Below are positions 1 to 11,475 of a stretch of DNA of 64,000 nucleotides, one piece after another. This DNA comes from Anaeramoeba flamelloides (taxonomy: Eukaryota; Metamonada; Anaeramoebidae): the NCBI GenBank assembly GCA_027625915.1, contig JANTQA010000023.1:17298001-17362000 (forward strand). The letters run 5' to 3'. The number at the start of each line of letters is the position of its first letter. Position 1 is the first letter of the stretch. A program made the position numbers and the translations under genes. The notes under the pieces were generated by a model. The model made no database searches. It was not told where the DNA came from and saw nothing but the letters and a program-made list of their open reading frames with translations.

Positions 1-274
1 GTTGAGAAATAATAATTATTTCTATTGTAATTTTATTGGATCTTCAGAAGATCAAAATAGACCATTATTTTGTTTTTCCCAATCGTGAAAAAGAATTTTA
101 ATTTTTTCTCTTTTTAAGAAAATAAATTGACTTTTTTGTTTTTATTTCTGATGTATAACAACTATTCTTTGATTTGTATTATTCTTCTTAATTCTTTTTC
201 TTCTTCAAAGGTCAATTATAATTAATAATCTTATTTGAAAAAAAGGTTGGGCCACTTTGACTGAAACAAAGTTT
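1..274 (+). repeat. Family J repeat, right half (J1)
   Basis: This is the right-hand half of a dispersed repeat of about 550 bp, cut off by the window start. It aligns by eye to copies at 36813-37362, 48463-48995 and, reversed, 52351-52890. Shared landmarks are a 'GGATCTTCAGAAGATC'-like palindrome, 'TCAACTATTC' and the terminal 'GACTGAAACAAAGTTTA'. There is no coding capacity. It is probably a non-autonomous DNA element. Confidence 0.7.
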
Positions 275-439
275 ATATTACCCTTTTAACTAAAAAAATA
301 TTTTCTTCTTTTTTTATAACCAAAAAATAAACTTACACATATATACTTTAAAATAAGTAAAAAAAAATTCCTACATCAACATCTAAGAAAAAAAAACAAA
401 AAAACAACATTAATTTACTAAAAATCAAAAAAGAAAAAA

Positions 440-530
440 AAATCAAATTGTGACATTATAAAAAAAAAATTTTTTTAACATCTATATAACATTTTTATAA
501 CAAAATTTCATTTTGCATGAAAATCTTTTT
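440..530. repeat. Fragment related to family M (TATAACA-rich)
   Basis: An A-run/T-run followed by 'AACATCTATATAACATTTT' and 'ATAACAAAATTTC' matches the left part of the inverted-repeat element at 63568-63818. Only one end is seen here, so this is a fragment. Confidence 0.5.
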
Positions 531-596
531 TATTTTGTTTAGATTAAAAAATAGAGCATAAACCTTTCAAATTTACAAGTTCTAAATCAATTTTTG

Positions 597-1546
597 TTAA
601 GGGACTAGTCTATATTAATTTTTTTTTTTTTAGCTAAATTTAATAGAGATTTAGAATTTTTTTTGCCAATTACTTAGATTTGAAATCAAAGTGAAAAACT
701 TCTTTGTATAGTAATGAAATCTTGCTAAATGACATTCATTAAATTTTGTTATTTTTTTTATAGAAATAAAAAATTTTTCCTTTTTTTCACTTTTTTGAAA
801 GTTGCTTTTTTTCAACTTTTCGTAAAAATACAAAAATAAAAATAAATATGATCAAGAAAGCAAAACTTTGTTACGTTTGTGGAAGGCGTACAAAAAATAG
901 TTTGAAAAATAAACCTGAAAGGGTTTTTTTAGATTTGCATGAAAAAACAGTTTGATTCGAAAAAAATATACAATATATACTTTACTCTTAATAAAAGACA
1001 TTCTTTCTTTTCTTGTACCATTCTTTTTTTTTTTTTTTCATGAATCTACTTTTTGAGTTTACATTATTTTTTTTTTGTTGAATTTGAAGTTTTTTTAAGT
1101 ATTCCCAAATTACCATCCCAAAAATTTTTGTCAGAGTCAAAAAAAATCAAAGAAAAGAATAAGAACTATTTTTTAAAAAAGTAATTATTGATTGAACAAA
1201 TTGAGTTCTTTATAGAGTCAAGTTGGATGAACAGAAGTGAAAGAGAAAATATTTACTAGTTTTAAATTATTTTTTCGTTTTTAAAAATGAGAATAAATAA
1301 TATTTTTGAGAAAATAATTAAATCCAAAATTAATCAAAAAATTCTCATCCGTTAAAGATCTTTTTTGTTAAAAAAAATTTTAAAAGTCAATTTTTTTGAC
1401 AGAATTGTAAAATTTTAAAAAAACCAGAACTCAAAGTTCTAACATTGAAAAAACCTGTCTATTTTAAATTATAAACATATTTCAAGATAAAGATTCCTTA
1501 TTTAGTTATTGGTCAAAAAAAAAATTAATAGAGAACAGTCCCTTAA
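597..1546 (+). repeat. Family F element, long version (F1)
   Basis: It is bounded by TTAA. The left end reads GGGACTAGTC and the right end GAACAGTCCC. Subterminal sequence (…GATTCCTTAT…GGTCAAAAAA) matches the 190-bp copies F2 and F3, but about 750 bp of unrelated AT-rich interior is added. This is either a longer parent of the MITE or a copy that received an insertion. The non-ATG frame inside (651-833, minus) is not credible. Confidence 0.6.
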
Positions 1547-1913
1547 TAAGAGCTGATTTCTTCCTTTTTTTGATTAGCATATTTTTTGGTCTTTTGACAC
1601 ATGGCCGCTTTAAAAAGACTTAAATAGATTAGTAATTACAAAACAAACAAATAATCTCACTTCCAATTTCAAAGTTCTATAAACCTTAACAAATATTCAT
1701 CAATAAAGAAAGACAATACAATAGTACCTTACTCAATTTTTATGGAAATATAACCAAGTTTTTCTATTAGTATCTATCTGAATCTAACCAATTGAATACT
1801 AACCATTTTATTAATCTATTTCTGGAAACCATATTGTTCAAAAAAGTAGTTTATAATTTTTGATCAAAGAAAATTTTTATTTTTTCGTTATTACTCCAAA
1901 AATAATTCTTGGG
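1547..1913 (+). other. 5' flank of p24 gene
   Basis: This AT-rich spacer between repeat F1 and the p24 start codon presumably holds its promoter. No defined motif stands out. A frame open from 1860 starts at TTG and merely extends the p24 frame upstream; the first ATG is at 1914. Confidence 0.4.
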
Positions 1914-2910
1914 ATGCCACTTCGAACAATTTTAATTTTCACTTTAATGTTTGTGTTTGCATCAACTTCTACACATCATTTTGAAATTGGTAAAAAGAGT
2001 GATTTGTGTTTACATGACGAATACCCTCAAGGGACTATATTAACAGGATACTATGAAGTCCAAGATCCACAAGTTTTATTAATTGATTTTGTTGTAAGAG
2101 ATCAATTTGGTTTGATCTTACAAAGAAACGATGGGTTGCAAACGGCAAAATTTGCATTTAGCACTGAACATGAAGGCAAGTATTTGTTTTGCTTTACAAC
2201 AAACCGCCCACAGCCAAATTTAGATCTTGGTAAGTGATTTTGAAAAAGTAACAAAACATTTCCTTTGCTTGACTAACAGCTATTTTGTTCGTTTGCTTTT
2301 TTTATTATTTGTTTTTTCCATTCTAATTTGACAAGATCAAAAGCTAAGGATCAGTTTTCAAATCAAAAAGAACCAACACGAAATTGACGAATCAAAAATG
2401 TCCACAATAAAAGATCTATATCCCCTTGAAAAAGAGATTAAGAAACTTGGGATGACTGTTAACGAGATACACGAAGACATTTATTACACAAAAAGAAGGG
2501 AAGCAAGAATGAGAGATACAAATGGTATGTATTTATTTTATCACATTTTTGATTCACAAATTAGTTAATTTTTATTTAGAAAAAAAGTAATTTCGTTTGT
2601 TAAGGAATTAGTGGTTTATGCTTTTTTTTAAATAAAATCTTTTAAAAAAGTATCCAATTGGATTACCTTGAGCAACAAAGGTGATTTGAAAAAAAAACAA
2701 TTCAGAAAAAAAGTCTCAGAAACTACAAAGCTAAAGCGGGCTGAGAAATATTTGAGTTTTTTTTTAAATTCTTTTTTTATTGGTTGTTTGAAATTCTTCA
2801 AAAATTATTCGTTCTCTGATTGTTTCTCATTTTCTCAAATATTGATTTTTCATAGTTCATTTTCTTTTTTGGTTCTAAGAATAAATAACGAAATGGTTTT
2901 AAAGTTCTAG
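1914..2910 (+). CDS. p24/TMED family (EMP24/GP25L) transmembrane cargo receptor
   Basis: p24 proteins cycle between ER and Golgi and sort cargo into COPI/COPII vesicles. Exons read 1914-2229, 2336-2524 and, less surely, 2720-2910 (phase 1 at both junctions; donors GTAAGT and GTATGT), giving about 231 residues. A signal peptide (1-20) precedes a GOLD domain with the conserved cysteines C32 and C93. Next comes a coiled-coil stretch with ISFQIKK and EIDESK, ending REARMRDTN, the family signature just before the membrane segment. Start: the upstream frame opens at TTG, and ATG 1914 fits the signal peptide. The third exon is the weak part. It continues ETTKLKRAEKYLSFF, like the family's E-S/T-T-x-x-R membrane entry, but the membrane segment and FF tail are atypical. 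A further splice (GTTGTT…CATAG) would give a different C-terminus. Repeat G begins 217 bp downstream. Confidence 0.85.
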
Positions 2911-3126
2911 TTAAGCCTCAAAGAGGGTAGAAGCCCCTTCTTTGAATAAACATTTTTTTGTCAAATGTATTATTTTCAAATTCCATCAACATTTTTTCCA
3001 TAGTTAAATGAAGAAAGAAGAAAAATAAAACAGTGTGCTTTGATTCAAATGATGGATATGTGTATTTTATTGAATTTTTGTCACTAAAAGTTGACAAAAG
3101 TTCCATCAACAGTTTCCAGAGACAAA

Positions 3127-5379
3127 TGTAAACAAGGTGTATCTATTTTTCGATTTTGTTTTTTTTTGATAAAAACCGATTTTGTAAAGAAAATACTGAT
3201 GTAATATACCATGTGAAAGCACTATAAAAAACCTTCAATTGAAAACAGATAATTTGAGTAAACCACATCTGAATTAATTAAGGAAGTAAGTACATTTTAC
3301 CATTTGAAAAATTTTAATTATGTGAACATTACTGAAAAATATTTTTTGAGTGCCACCAGATAATGAAACTTTGGAACCCAAACATCACCGGCCAGATCTA
3401 TTTGTGGAAAGAAAGTGAACCTAAAGTAATTCAGAGTTGAATCTTTCATTTTTTGATTTTTTGAACATTTTTTTTGAACATTTAAATTGGAGAGTTTTAT
3501 TAAATTAAGATTTGGATCTAGAAATGTGTTTATAGGAATGCTTGAAATTAACCAAAGAGTAAACCAAAAAAATAGACCCGAAAAGGTATGTATTTTAAAC
3601 AAATATTTTCGTTTATGAGACCAAACACGAAAGATCACCATTCCAGGTAAATTTGTTGAAATCAAGAATTATTAAAAAAAAAAAAATTGACAAAAACCTA
3701 TTTTCAAAGATTTTTTTTCTTTCTATTCTTAGTTTGTATGAATACAAACTATTTTTTTCCTTGAATTTCTACACCCCATTATTATTTTTTATTATTTTAT
3801 AAAACCTTTTGTGTCAAATTTGCTTTCAAAATTCAATTTTAAAATATTTTTATCAAACAAAGCCAAAACAAGGAGTATTATTTCAAAAATTAAAATAAAG
3901 GGGTTGAATTCTTGAAATCAAAAAACAGTTACAAAAGATTCAACCCAAAGAAAAAGAGAAATTGAGAAAAAATTGAAATCAGAATTCCGAATTATTATAG
4001 TTATCCAATTTTAACGAAAAATAACTAATTATAAAATCAAACGAATTTGTTCAATAAATTTTTATTTCTAAAAAGGAATTTATAAAACATTCTATTTTCT
4101 GAAATAAAACTAGAATTAGATTAATTAAATGAAAATAAGATTTTTTAAATTCATTTTGGGAATTCTTTAGGAATAAAAAGTAATTTGTTGATCAAAAATT
4201 TTACAATAAAAAGTTTTTTTCATTGAAGAATTAAAAATAAAACCAAATTAAAAATAAATAATTGTATCAAATTTTACAGAAACGATCAAGAAATAAATGT
4301 TTTTTATTTATTTTTTCTTGATAAATCTTTCCATTTTTTTGAATTCCATTTTTTAGTTGATATGAAAATATATTATAATAGGATATATTCAACTCTTGTA
4401 TTTATTAAAACATCGATACATTTATTTAAAGAAATGTTTTAAATCATTCAGTTTCACATAAATGATTGCACCCAAAATTTGAAAAATGTACTTACTTCCT
4501 TAAATGATTAATTCTGTCGAAAATATTTTTTTAATTTCAAAATATATTAGTATTTTTTGAAATCATTTTTATACCCAGGTAAAGTTATTCTTTCAGGATT
4601 ATTCAGGTTTTATACTTTGTGGTCAAAATGTATCCCTTTTATGTGTAAAGGTATATTTCTTGACTTAAAAGAATGATAAGTAAAAGAGATCTTGACAAAT
4701 TTAAAAATTTTAGCTTTTTTTTTAAAAAAAATTGAAATCTCGAAAAGCCATTTTTACACTAAACAAATCAGAAATTTACCTTGAAAATGTTCGAAAATCA
4801 AAATTTCCCTGCTACTGGTTAGTATATCCACTTTATTTTCAATCACCACGTCGTTTACTTTAGGTGTGACAATATACTTGAAAATCATTTTGATTAAACT
4901 AGTCACATTATCAAAAAAAAAAAAATCGAATTTAAATTTTACACCAAAATGTTTGAAAAATTCGAAAAGTTTTTTTTTATCAATAAATGTTTTTTTATTT
5001 TCATAAAAAATCCGAAAAATAACCAATATCTAGACTTTCCTTGAATTTACATTCTTTTAAATCATTTTATTTGTCAATATATTACATTATACATTAATAA
5101 CCACGTAGTATAAAATATGATTAATCCTTAAAGAATAACGTTACCTGGGTATAAAATTGATTTCCAAAAAAAAAATACTAATAATGAAATTTAAAAAATC
5201 TTTTGGCAGAGTTAATCATTTCATTAATTCAGACGTGGTTAACTCAAATTATCTGTTTTCAATTGAAGGTTTTTTATCGTGAACCTCACATGGTATATTA
5301 CATCAGTAGTTTCTTTACAAAATCGGTTTTTATCAAAAAAAAAAAAACAAAATCGAAAAATAGAGAAATACTGTTTACA
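3127..5379. repeat. Family G foldback element with ~280-bp inverted arms, hosting A1
   Basis: The left arm (3127-3277 plus 4504-4630) is the near-perfect inverse complement of the right arm (5100-5379). Matching landmarks are TGTAAACA, the T-rich run, 'ATATACCATGTGA', 'CCTTCAATTGAAAACAG' and 'TATACCCAGGTAA'. The left arm is split by element A1 (3278-4503). The unique centre (4631-5099) shows no credible gene; the minus frame at 4754-5026 starts at TTG. I read it as a MITE or foldback transposon later hit by A1. Confidence 0.8.
3278..4503 (+). repeat. Family A element (A1), nested in G
   Basis: An element of about 1.2 kb with inverted ends (GGAAGTAAGTACATTTTACC and inverse), flanked by TTAA. 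Deleting it with one TTAA restores the G left arm, which defines the boundaries. It has no long ATG frame. A conserved internal hairpin (GGGTTGAAT…ATTCAACCC) lies at 3901-3955. Copies: A2 (17797-19027), A3 reversed (46456-47662), A4 end fragment (8341-8421). A TTAA target suggests piggyBac-like mobilisation; a TA target (Tc1/mariner) is equally consistent. Confidence 0.8.
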
Positions 5380-5604
5380 CTCATGATCAAATAAATTTTT
5401 CAAAAAGGGTGCATAGTGGCCAAAAAAATGTGTTTCCAGAGTAAATATACACCATATTTCACAGTAATCTCTGTTTTTTCCTTTTTTTCTTGTTTTAATA
5501 TAACAACTAATTCATAATTCAATAGTATACCCAAGACATAATCAATTTTAAAGGAAAAATCTTTGATATTTTGAGAAAATAATAAATTAGGAATTAAATT
5601 ATAT

Positions 5605-6032
5605 TTACCGTTGTGGAAAAAAAGTAAAACGGGGAAAAAAAGCGAAACACGGTTTTTAATTCGGAACCTTAATAGAACCTGAAAACAAAAATCAATTAAA
5701 AGAAGAAACCAATTAACTCCAAATAATAATCCATTATATTATTTTCAATCAAACCAACAAACACAATTTAAATCTACTTTTATACCGAAATTGTTTGTGT
5801 AGTTGAAAGATCCGCAAAAATTGTCAATTTTTTCAACAAATTTTTAATAATTGATCAATCAAAGAAAACCCCATACCAAAAGATAGTATTAAAAAAACTG
5901 TTATGGTGTTGAATACTTCATTTTGTCTTTATTTATTTATTTATTCTTTTAATTGATTTTAGTTTTAATTAAAAGGTTCTTTGAAGGTTCCCAATTAAAA
6001 ATTGTGTTGAACTTTTTTTCCACAACAGTTAA
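5605..6032 (+). repeat. Family K inverted-repeat element (K1)
   Basis: About 430 bp with ends reading CCGTTGTGGAAAAAAAGT and the inverse of AACTGTTGTGGAAAAAAAGT, then 'CACGGTTTTTAATTCGG' versus its inverse. A related copy, K2, is at 51002-51468. It is non-coding and MITE-like. Confidence 0.7.
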
Positions 6033-6177
6033 AATTTTTCCTTAATTTTTTCAATTTTTTAAATGAGATTTGTTGTTGTTGTTTTTTTTTTTTAACAAAA
6101 TTTTTTCAAATTTAGTTCATTTTTCAAAACTTTCATTTTTTAGTTAGAGAACGTTAAGAACCCAATACTGTATTTTC

Positions 6178-6946
6178 TTACGCCAAATTTCAAAATTACA
6201 CACAAACTTTATTATTATTATTATTTTCTTTTTTCATTTTTCTTTTAAAAAATAAAATGATTACACTATATTTTTATTTTTTAGTCTTAACTTCAATTAA
6301 AAATTTTTAACACCAAAATTCAATTTTTGAAAAAAAAAAAAAAAATCTTCTTGAATCAATTCTAGAAGAAATACCAAATTAGAACCATTCACTAATTGAA
6401 ATTTTAACAATTATTTATAAATAACAATACTCACAAAACAAAAAAATAAATAATTATCAATACTAATAAATTATCGGTGTGTTAAAAATTTCGCAGAAGG
6501 GCAAAACAAAAAAATACATTGCTAAATTTGTTTAAATTCTAATAGGAGCAATGATCGATCAAATAGGTTAGATACTATTGACTAATTCTATTTGGGTTCT
6601 TCTATTTTGAACAATTCCACCTTTAATATAATATCAATTGTTGAAAAAAAGTTTGATCGAACGAAACAAGTTAGGTAATACAAAAAATGAAAATAAAAAC
6701 AAAAAAACTAAAAGATCAAAAAATGATTTTTATATTTTCAAAAATCAAATTTATTTTCAATTTGAATGAAATTGTATTATTGTGATTGTTTGGGCCGTTT
6801 TAACTGTATGGAAAATTTTGAATTTTAGTTTATATTGGCTATTATCTCTAAACACTTTCGTAAAATACATTATTATTCAAAAAAAAAACAACTAAACTAA
6901 ATTTTTTTTTGATGAAAAATTTGCCCCTATTTTTGAAATTAAGTTT
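6178..6946 (+). repeat. Family D MITE (D1), interrupted by C1
   Basis: Ends match D2 (14517-14741): left 'CGCCAAATTTCAAAATTA', right 'TTGCCCCTATTTTTGAAATT'. The D sequence stops near 6283 and resumes near 6832 ('TATTATCTCTAAACACTTT' here, nearly the same in D2). The 550 bp between is family C element C1. Confidence 0.7.
6284..6831 (+). repeat. Family C element (C1) inserted in D1
   Basis: About 550 bp. It aligns along its length with C2 (28814-29362) and partly with C3 (50560-50870). Shared landmarks are 'AATAATTATCAATACTAATA', 'GATCGATCAAAT', 'GATCGAACGAAACAAG' and a terminal 'GAATTTTAG'. There is no coding capacity. Confidence 0.7.
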
Positions 6947-8340
6947 ATTGTTGATTGTAGGTTCCTTTGATCATTTAGTGTGTAAGTCTTCTTGACAAAA
7001 GAAAAAGAAAAAAGAAAGAAAGAAACACATGTTTACCAAGCCTGAATGGGTTGTTTGAACAACAGCAATAAAAATAATTTATTTTTTAAAAAGAAGAATG
7101 TTAGGTTTTTTAATTGAAGTGTAAGAAGTTAAAGACCACAACCCCATTTAAACATTCATGAAAAACTCATTTTATTCGATCTTTTTTCTCTATTAAGTCA
7201 AACTAAACAATAAGGATTAATCAATTTTCGCAAAATTTAATCACCTTTTTTTTCCCATTTCTGCGAAATATATACTTATTTGTATTGTCAAAATGCATTT
7301 TTATGTTATAAAACACAATATAAATGCAATTCTTTCGTTTTTTATTGTATCTTAAAACAATCCTATTTAGTTCGAGGGTTTGTTTTTTAAGAAATAACTT
7401 CAAATTTAATGTGTTGTATATACACTTTCTTTGAGTTTAAAACATTTACAACTTTAAATGAATAAACAAGTTTGAGAAAAGATTTTTTTTTCTACTTCTT
7501 TCCAGTTTAAAACACCAGTTAGAAATATTGTCTTAAAGAAATAATTAACTGTTTTTTAAAAACTTAGTTTGTTGAAACAATTCCAATTCTCACATTTTAA
7601 TAAGTTTGAAAAATCAAATAACTTTCCCAAAATGTGCAAAAAGACAATATAGTTTTTCTATGAACTATTTAGATTTTTGGATAACTTTTGAGTAATAATT
7701 TAGTATAATTTTTAATCTTAATATATTTTACAAGACTGTTAATTGTTTAGAGATTCTAAAAAGAAAAAATAACAAAGAAAAAAAAAAATTTTTTTTCAAG
7801 AGCTAAAAATACTTTTTATTTAAAAAAATAAATATTATTTTCTAATTACAAATTGTTTCCTAAAATTCCTATTTTTTTTTTTTTTTTCCTTTTATTATTT
7901 ATTTAAAATAGAATCAACAAACTCAAGAGTTATGTGGTTATCAATTATTTCTATCTTTACAATGTTGATAGTTTCGTCGGTGCAAATCATTTATTTAAAA
8001 ACCTTCTTTAAAAAGAGAAAGTTGATTTAAACAGTTATTTAATAAAATCTACATATTCTTGAATATACAGATATGGATTTTAGATTTTTTTTCAATTATT
8101 TCTCCAAAAAATTCACTTTTATGGGATGTTAATAAATATAAATTAATTATAATTTCTTTTTCTTTTTTGATTTAAATATGGGTCTCTTCAAAGAAAAGGT
8201 TTTTTTTCTCTATTAAACTACTAAAAAATGTAATTAATATTTCCAAAAATAAATAAATTATTTTTTTTCTAAAATCATACTATTTTTCATAATTTTCATT
8301 TTCTGAATAAAATTTTACTTTCGATTTATTTTCAATATCT
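6947..8340. other. Gene-free AT-rich stretch
   Basis: I see no gene or clear repeat here. Frames are short, mostly open at non-ATG codons, and low-complexity. A (AAAG)n-like purine patch lies near 6997-7022. Confidence 0.5.
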
Positions 8341-8421
8341 CATGGCACTCAAAAAATCATTTTCAGTTAGGTTTACACAATTAAAAGTTTTCAAAATCGT
8401 AAAATGTGCTTACTTCCTTAA
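8341..8421 (-). repeat. Family A end fragment (A4)
   Basis: This is the inverse complement of the A1 left end (GGCACTCAAAAAATC … TTACTTCCTTAA), ending at TTAA. No partner end was found upstream, so this is a truncated or rearranged copy. Confidence 0.6.
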
Positions 8422-9049
8422 TCAAAAACTTTAGCTGATTTATTTATTTATTTTTTTTTTTAGTAATTTTTTGATTTACAGTTGTTTCAATAACATGTGT
8501 TGACTTCAATAAATTTTCTTTTTCAGACTTTAACTGTTGTTTTCCAAATTTGGTGTTTTAAACTGTTGTTGCTAATTTTTTTTTTTAATATCGTTTGGGT
8601 TTTTAATTGATTTAGAAAATGAAAATTTTTCGAGAGTTTTTTGTTTTTATAAAATGCTGTCTACCTTGAAAATAATACATATCTTCTGGCATAAATATGT
8701 GAAAATTTATTTATTCAAAGATCCCAAAAAATATTTAATCTTCTAATTGAAGAAAAACCCCAAAAATCTTTTTGTAACCAATGGGTATTTCATTTTTTAA
8801 GATCTAATTCGCTCTCATTATTAAACTTTTTAAAAAGGAATTTATTTTCAAATGATTTAACCTATACAAGGTTCTTGTTGAATATTTTTAAATCGTATAA
8901 AATGCCAACTGATTAACTTTTTTTTCAATTCTGGGGTATCACTTCATTTTAGTTTCTTATCTCACCCAATATATATCACACAAAAAAGAACCAAATAAAT
9001 AAAAAAAAAAGATCACCAAATAGAAGAGATTATTTTAAGGATAATAGAG
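8422..9049. other. Gene-free spacer
   Basis: Nothing coding is visible. A segment of about 40 bp at 8466-8506 is the inverse complement of 11541-11580 (core GTTATTGAAACAACTGTAAA), possibly the arms of an old element. Confidence 0.35.
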
Positions 9050-9722
9050 CGAACAGGTTGATTTTTTTTTTTTTTGGAAATTCTTAAAAAAGAAGTTAAT
9101 TTTGATAAAAGTTTATATTTGATTTTATTAGACCAAATATACTTTGAGAATTTTAAGAATAAATATGACAGGACTACCAAATCTTTAAAATTTTAATGAA
9201 GAGGGGTTAATTGTAGAAATAATTACATTGGCCAATCTCAAAAAATATCTAATAATTTTTATTTTTAGATATCTGTAATTTTTCCTTTTTATATAATAAG
9301 TTAATTCCGTAATATAGAAATCGTTTTGAGTCTTTTGTTTAACTAAAATTCAATTTTTAAATTTATTTGTCAAATTAAAAACTTTTTAAAAATCAAAAAG
9401 AAATTTTTGACAAATAATAAAATCCAAAGAAACTGAAAATTTACTTTGAGAGACAATAAAAAAATCTCCAAAATCCATAATTAACAACAACTATAACAAC
9501 ACATCTCTTTCAATATTACTTGATTTATTTTTAGAATATTTCAAAGATGAGAGGAATTAATACCGAATCAAGAAACACTAAAAATTTAAAATGAGAGAAT
9601 AACTTTGTTTGGAATTAAAAAATTCCCTACTTTGTTGTTCAACTCATTAAAGAGAAGAAATTCACTCAAACATTTGTCTCTTAACAAAAATAACAAAATA
9701 TTTCCTCACAGAGGAAAACTGT
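9050..9722 (+). repeat. Family P dispersed repeat (P1)
   Basis: It is alignable by eye to 43450-44160. Shared landmarks are 'CCAATCTCAAAAAATATC' versus 'CTAATCTCAAAAAACAGC', 'TTAGATATCTG', 'TGTTTAACTAAAA', 'AATCTCCAAAA', 'AAGAAACACTAAAAATT' and 'GAGGAAAA'. Copies are diverged and have indels. No gene. The second copy lies immediately upstream of the PIN-like transporter. Confidence 0.6.
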
Positions 9723-10151
9723 ATAAAAATATTTTAATCTAGCAGAATCTTTGATTTTTATAAAAATCGAAAATAAAGTGAATTTTTTTATTGCTTTTTT
9801 CAAAAAAAAACTTGAAAATTTTTGATAACATTTGTGCACATTTAGACAACGCCAAGACAGTTTTTCAGAAAAGCCTTATCTCTTTTTTGTTGTTTATAAT
9901 CGGTCAAACTAAAAGATTTGGTAGATATTGGTTGTTGTAACAAGCTTGTTTATATTTGGATGAGTTAGTTCAAATATAGTGTGATTGAACTTGGAAGGTT
10001 GTAGAAAAAGCATTTTGAAAAAATGATTGAAAATTTTGATCTATTATAAATATTATTTTGTTTGGAAAGTACAAGTTTTTTGCTAAACTATATTTTTCAA
10101 AAACAACAAATTATAACCCCAAACCATAAGTTAACAAAAAAAAAAATCCTA
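9723..10151. other. Gene-free spacer
   Basis: AT-rich sequence with no recognisable feature between repeats P1 and F2. Confidence 0.4.
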
Positions 10152-10340
10152 TTAAGGGACTAGTCTCTATTAAATTTTTTTACTTAAATTTAATATAGAT
10201 TGAGAAAATTTTTTCACAATTACTTAGATTTGAAAGACCTTGTTTATCTTCAATATTAAACTTATTTATCGATAAGGAATCCGTATTTAGAAACTGGTCA
10301 AAAAAAAAAAAAAAAAAAAAAATAGAGACTAGTCCCTTAA
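10152..10340 (+). repeat. Family F MITE (F2)
   Basis: A 189-bp hairpin-forming element. Ends TTAAGGGACTAGTCTCTATT and its inverse are nearly perfect inverted repeats, and TTAA occurs at both ends. Its right-hand TTAA is shared with the left end of H1, so the two elements abut. Confidence 0.8.
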
Positions 10341-11475
10341 GGGATCAGCCTTCTTCAATAACAAGGCAAAAACTTAAAATACGTTATTGATGATATTATA
10401 TACTTAAAAATTTTAAATATGTCAAGTGTCAAAAAATTCTGAGACTAAGAAACCCAAAAAAGAATATTTTTTTTGTTAGATCAATTTTTTTTTTCCTTTT
10501 TTTTGGAAAAAGAAAACCTTTAAATTCATTTTATTCCTCATATTATACCAATTTTTTACACCTTTTAATATTATTTCCATTATTATTATCCAAACACAAG
10601 TTTTATTTGCCAGTAATATTAATATAAAGATTTTATTTCTTTTTTGAGATAATACTTTTGGTTAACCAAAATAAATTGATTATTCAATTGTTGGAAAATA
10701 ATTATATTTTTTAAGAAGGGTACTTTATAATGTTTTAAAGTTTTAAAGTAATTTAAATTTTTTACTCAGAAATTTTGTTTTTGTTTTCAAAGATGAGATT
10801 CCATTTTTCAAATTAAAATTTTCTTAAAGATATTTGGGAATTTTGTCATTTTATCCTCAAAATTCAAAAACATTTTTTCTGACAAAAATTTTTTAACATG
10901 TTTTAAGGATTCTTGTAGATAAGATCAAACAATTTTTTATTAAAAAATTATTCTAAATTTACAATTTTTTTAATTTTTTTTTTCATTTTTTGAAAATCAG
11001 AAAACAACTTTTGTCAAACCTTAAAGAATATTAAAAATTTTTACTTATCAGAACTCAATTTAATGGGGAGACTTTTGTTAAGTTTCTATCAAATATTCAT
11101 TTATTAAATCACCTACCATAATTAATTTTATTGGCAAAGATCTGAATTGAAATGTCAATCAAATAATAAAAAACACAAACAAAATAAAAATTTTTCTTTT
11201 TTTCTAAATCAATACTTTTCAAGATAAAACTATAAATATGTTTTATCATTTCCAAGAATTAAGGTAATTGCTAATAAAAATTATAGGTAACTTTTTTTCG
11301 TTTTATATTTAAAACATGTAAATTTTGGATTTCAAAATAGAGAACCAATATAATAAATTGCTTAAATAGGGTTAACTCATCCATTTCAAAAGTTGAAACA
11401 CAAATTACTAAAAAAACTGTTTTCAAAGATCTTGAAAAGATTAAGTTTTATTTTTAAAAAATATAACTCCCTTAA
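10337..11475 (+). repeat. Family H element (H1)
   Basis: An element of about 1.14 kb bounded by TTAAGGGA… and …CTCCCTTAA. It is collinear with H2 (62378-63491), and partly with H3 (60906-62110) and H4 (29893-30229). Landmarks are 'AACAAGGCAAAA', 'AAGTGTCAAAAAATTCTGA', 'CATTTATTAAATCACCTA' and 'AACTCATCCATTTCA'. It is non-coding. Confidence 0.75.

Noticed and set aside
3318-3665. 115-residue minus-strand frame in A1 as a transposase
   Set aside because: Starts at TTG, no DDE-type motif, and not preserved in A2 or A3.
4754-5026. 90-residue minus-strand frame in the centre of element G
   Set aside because: TTG start, low complexity, no relation to known proteins.
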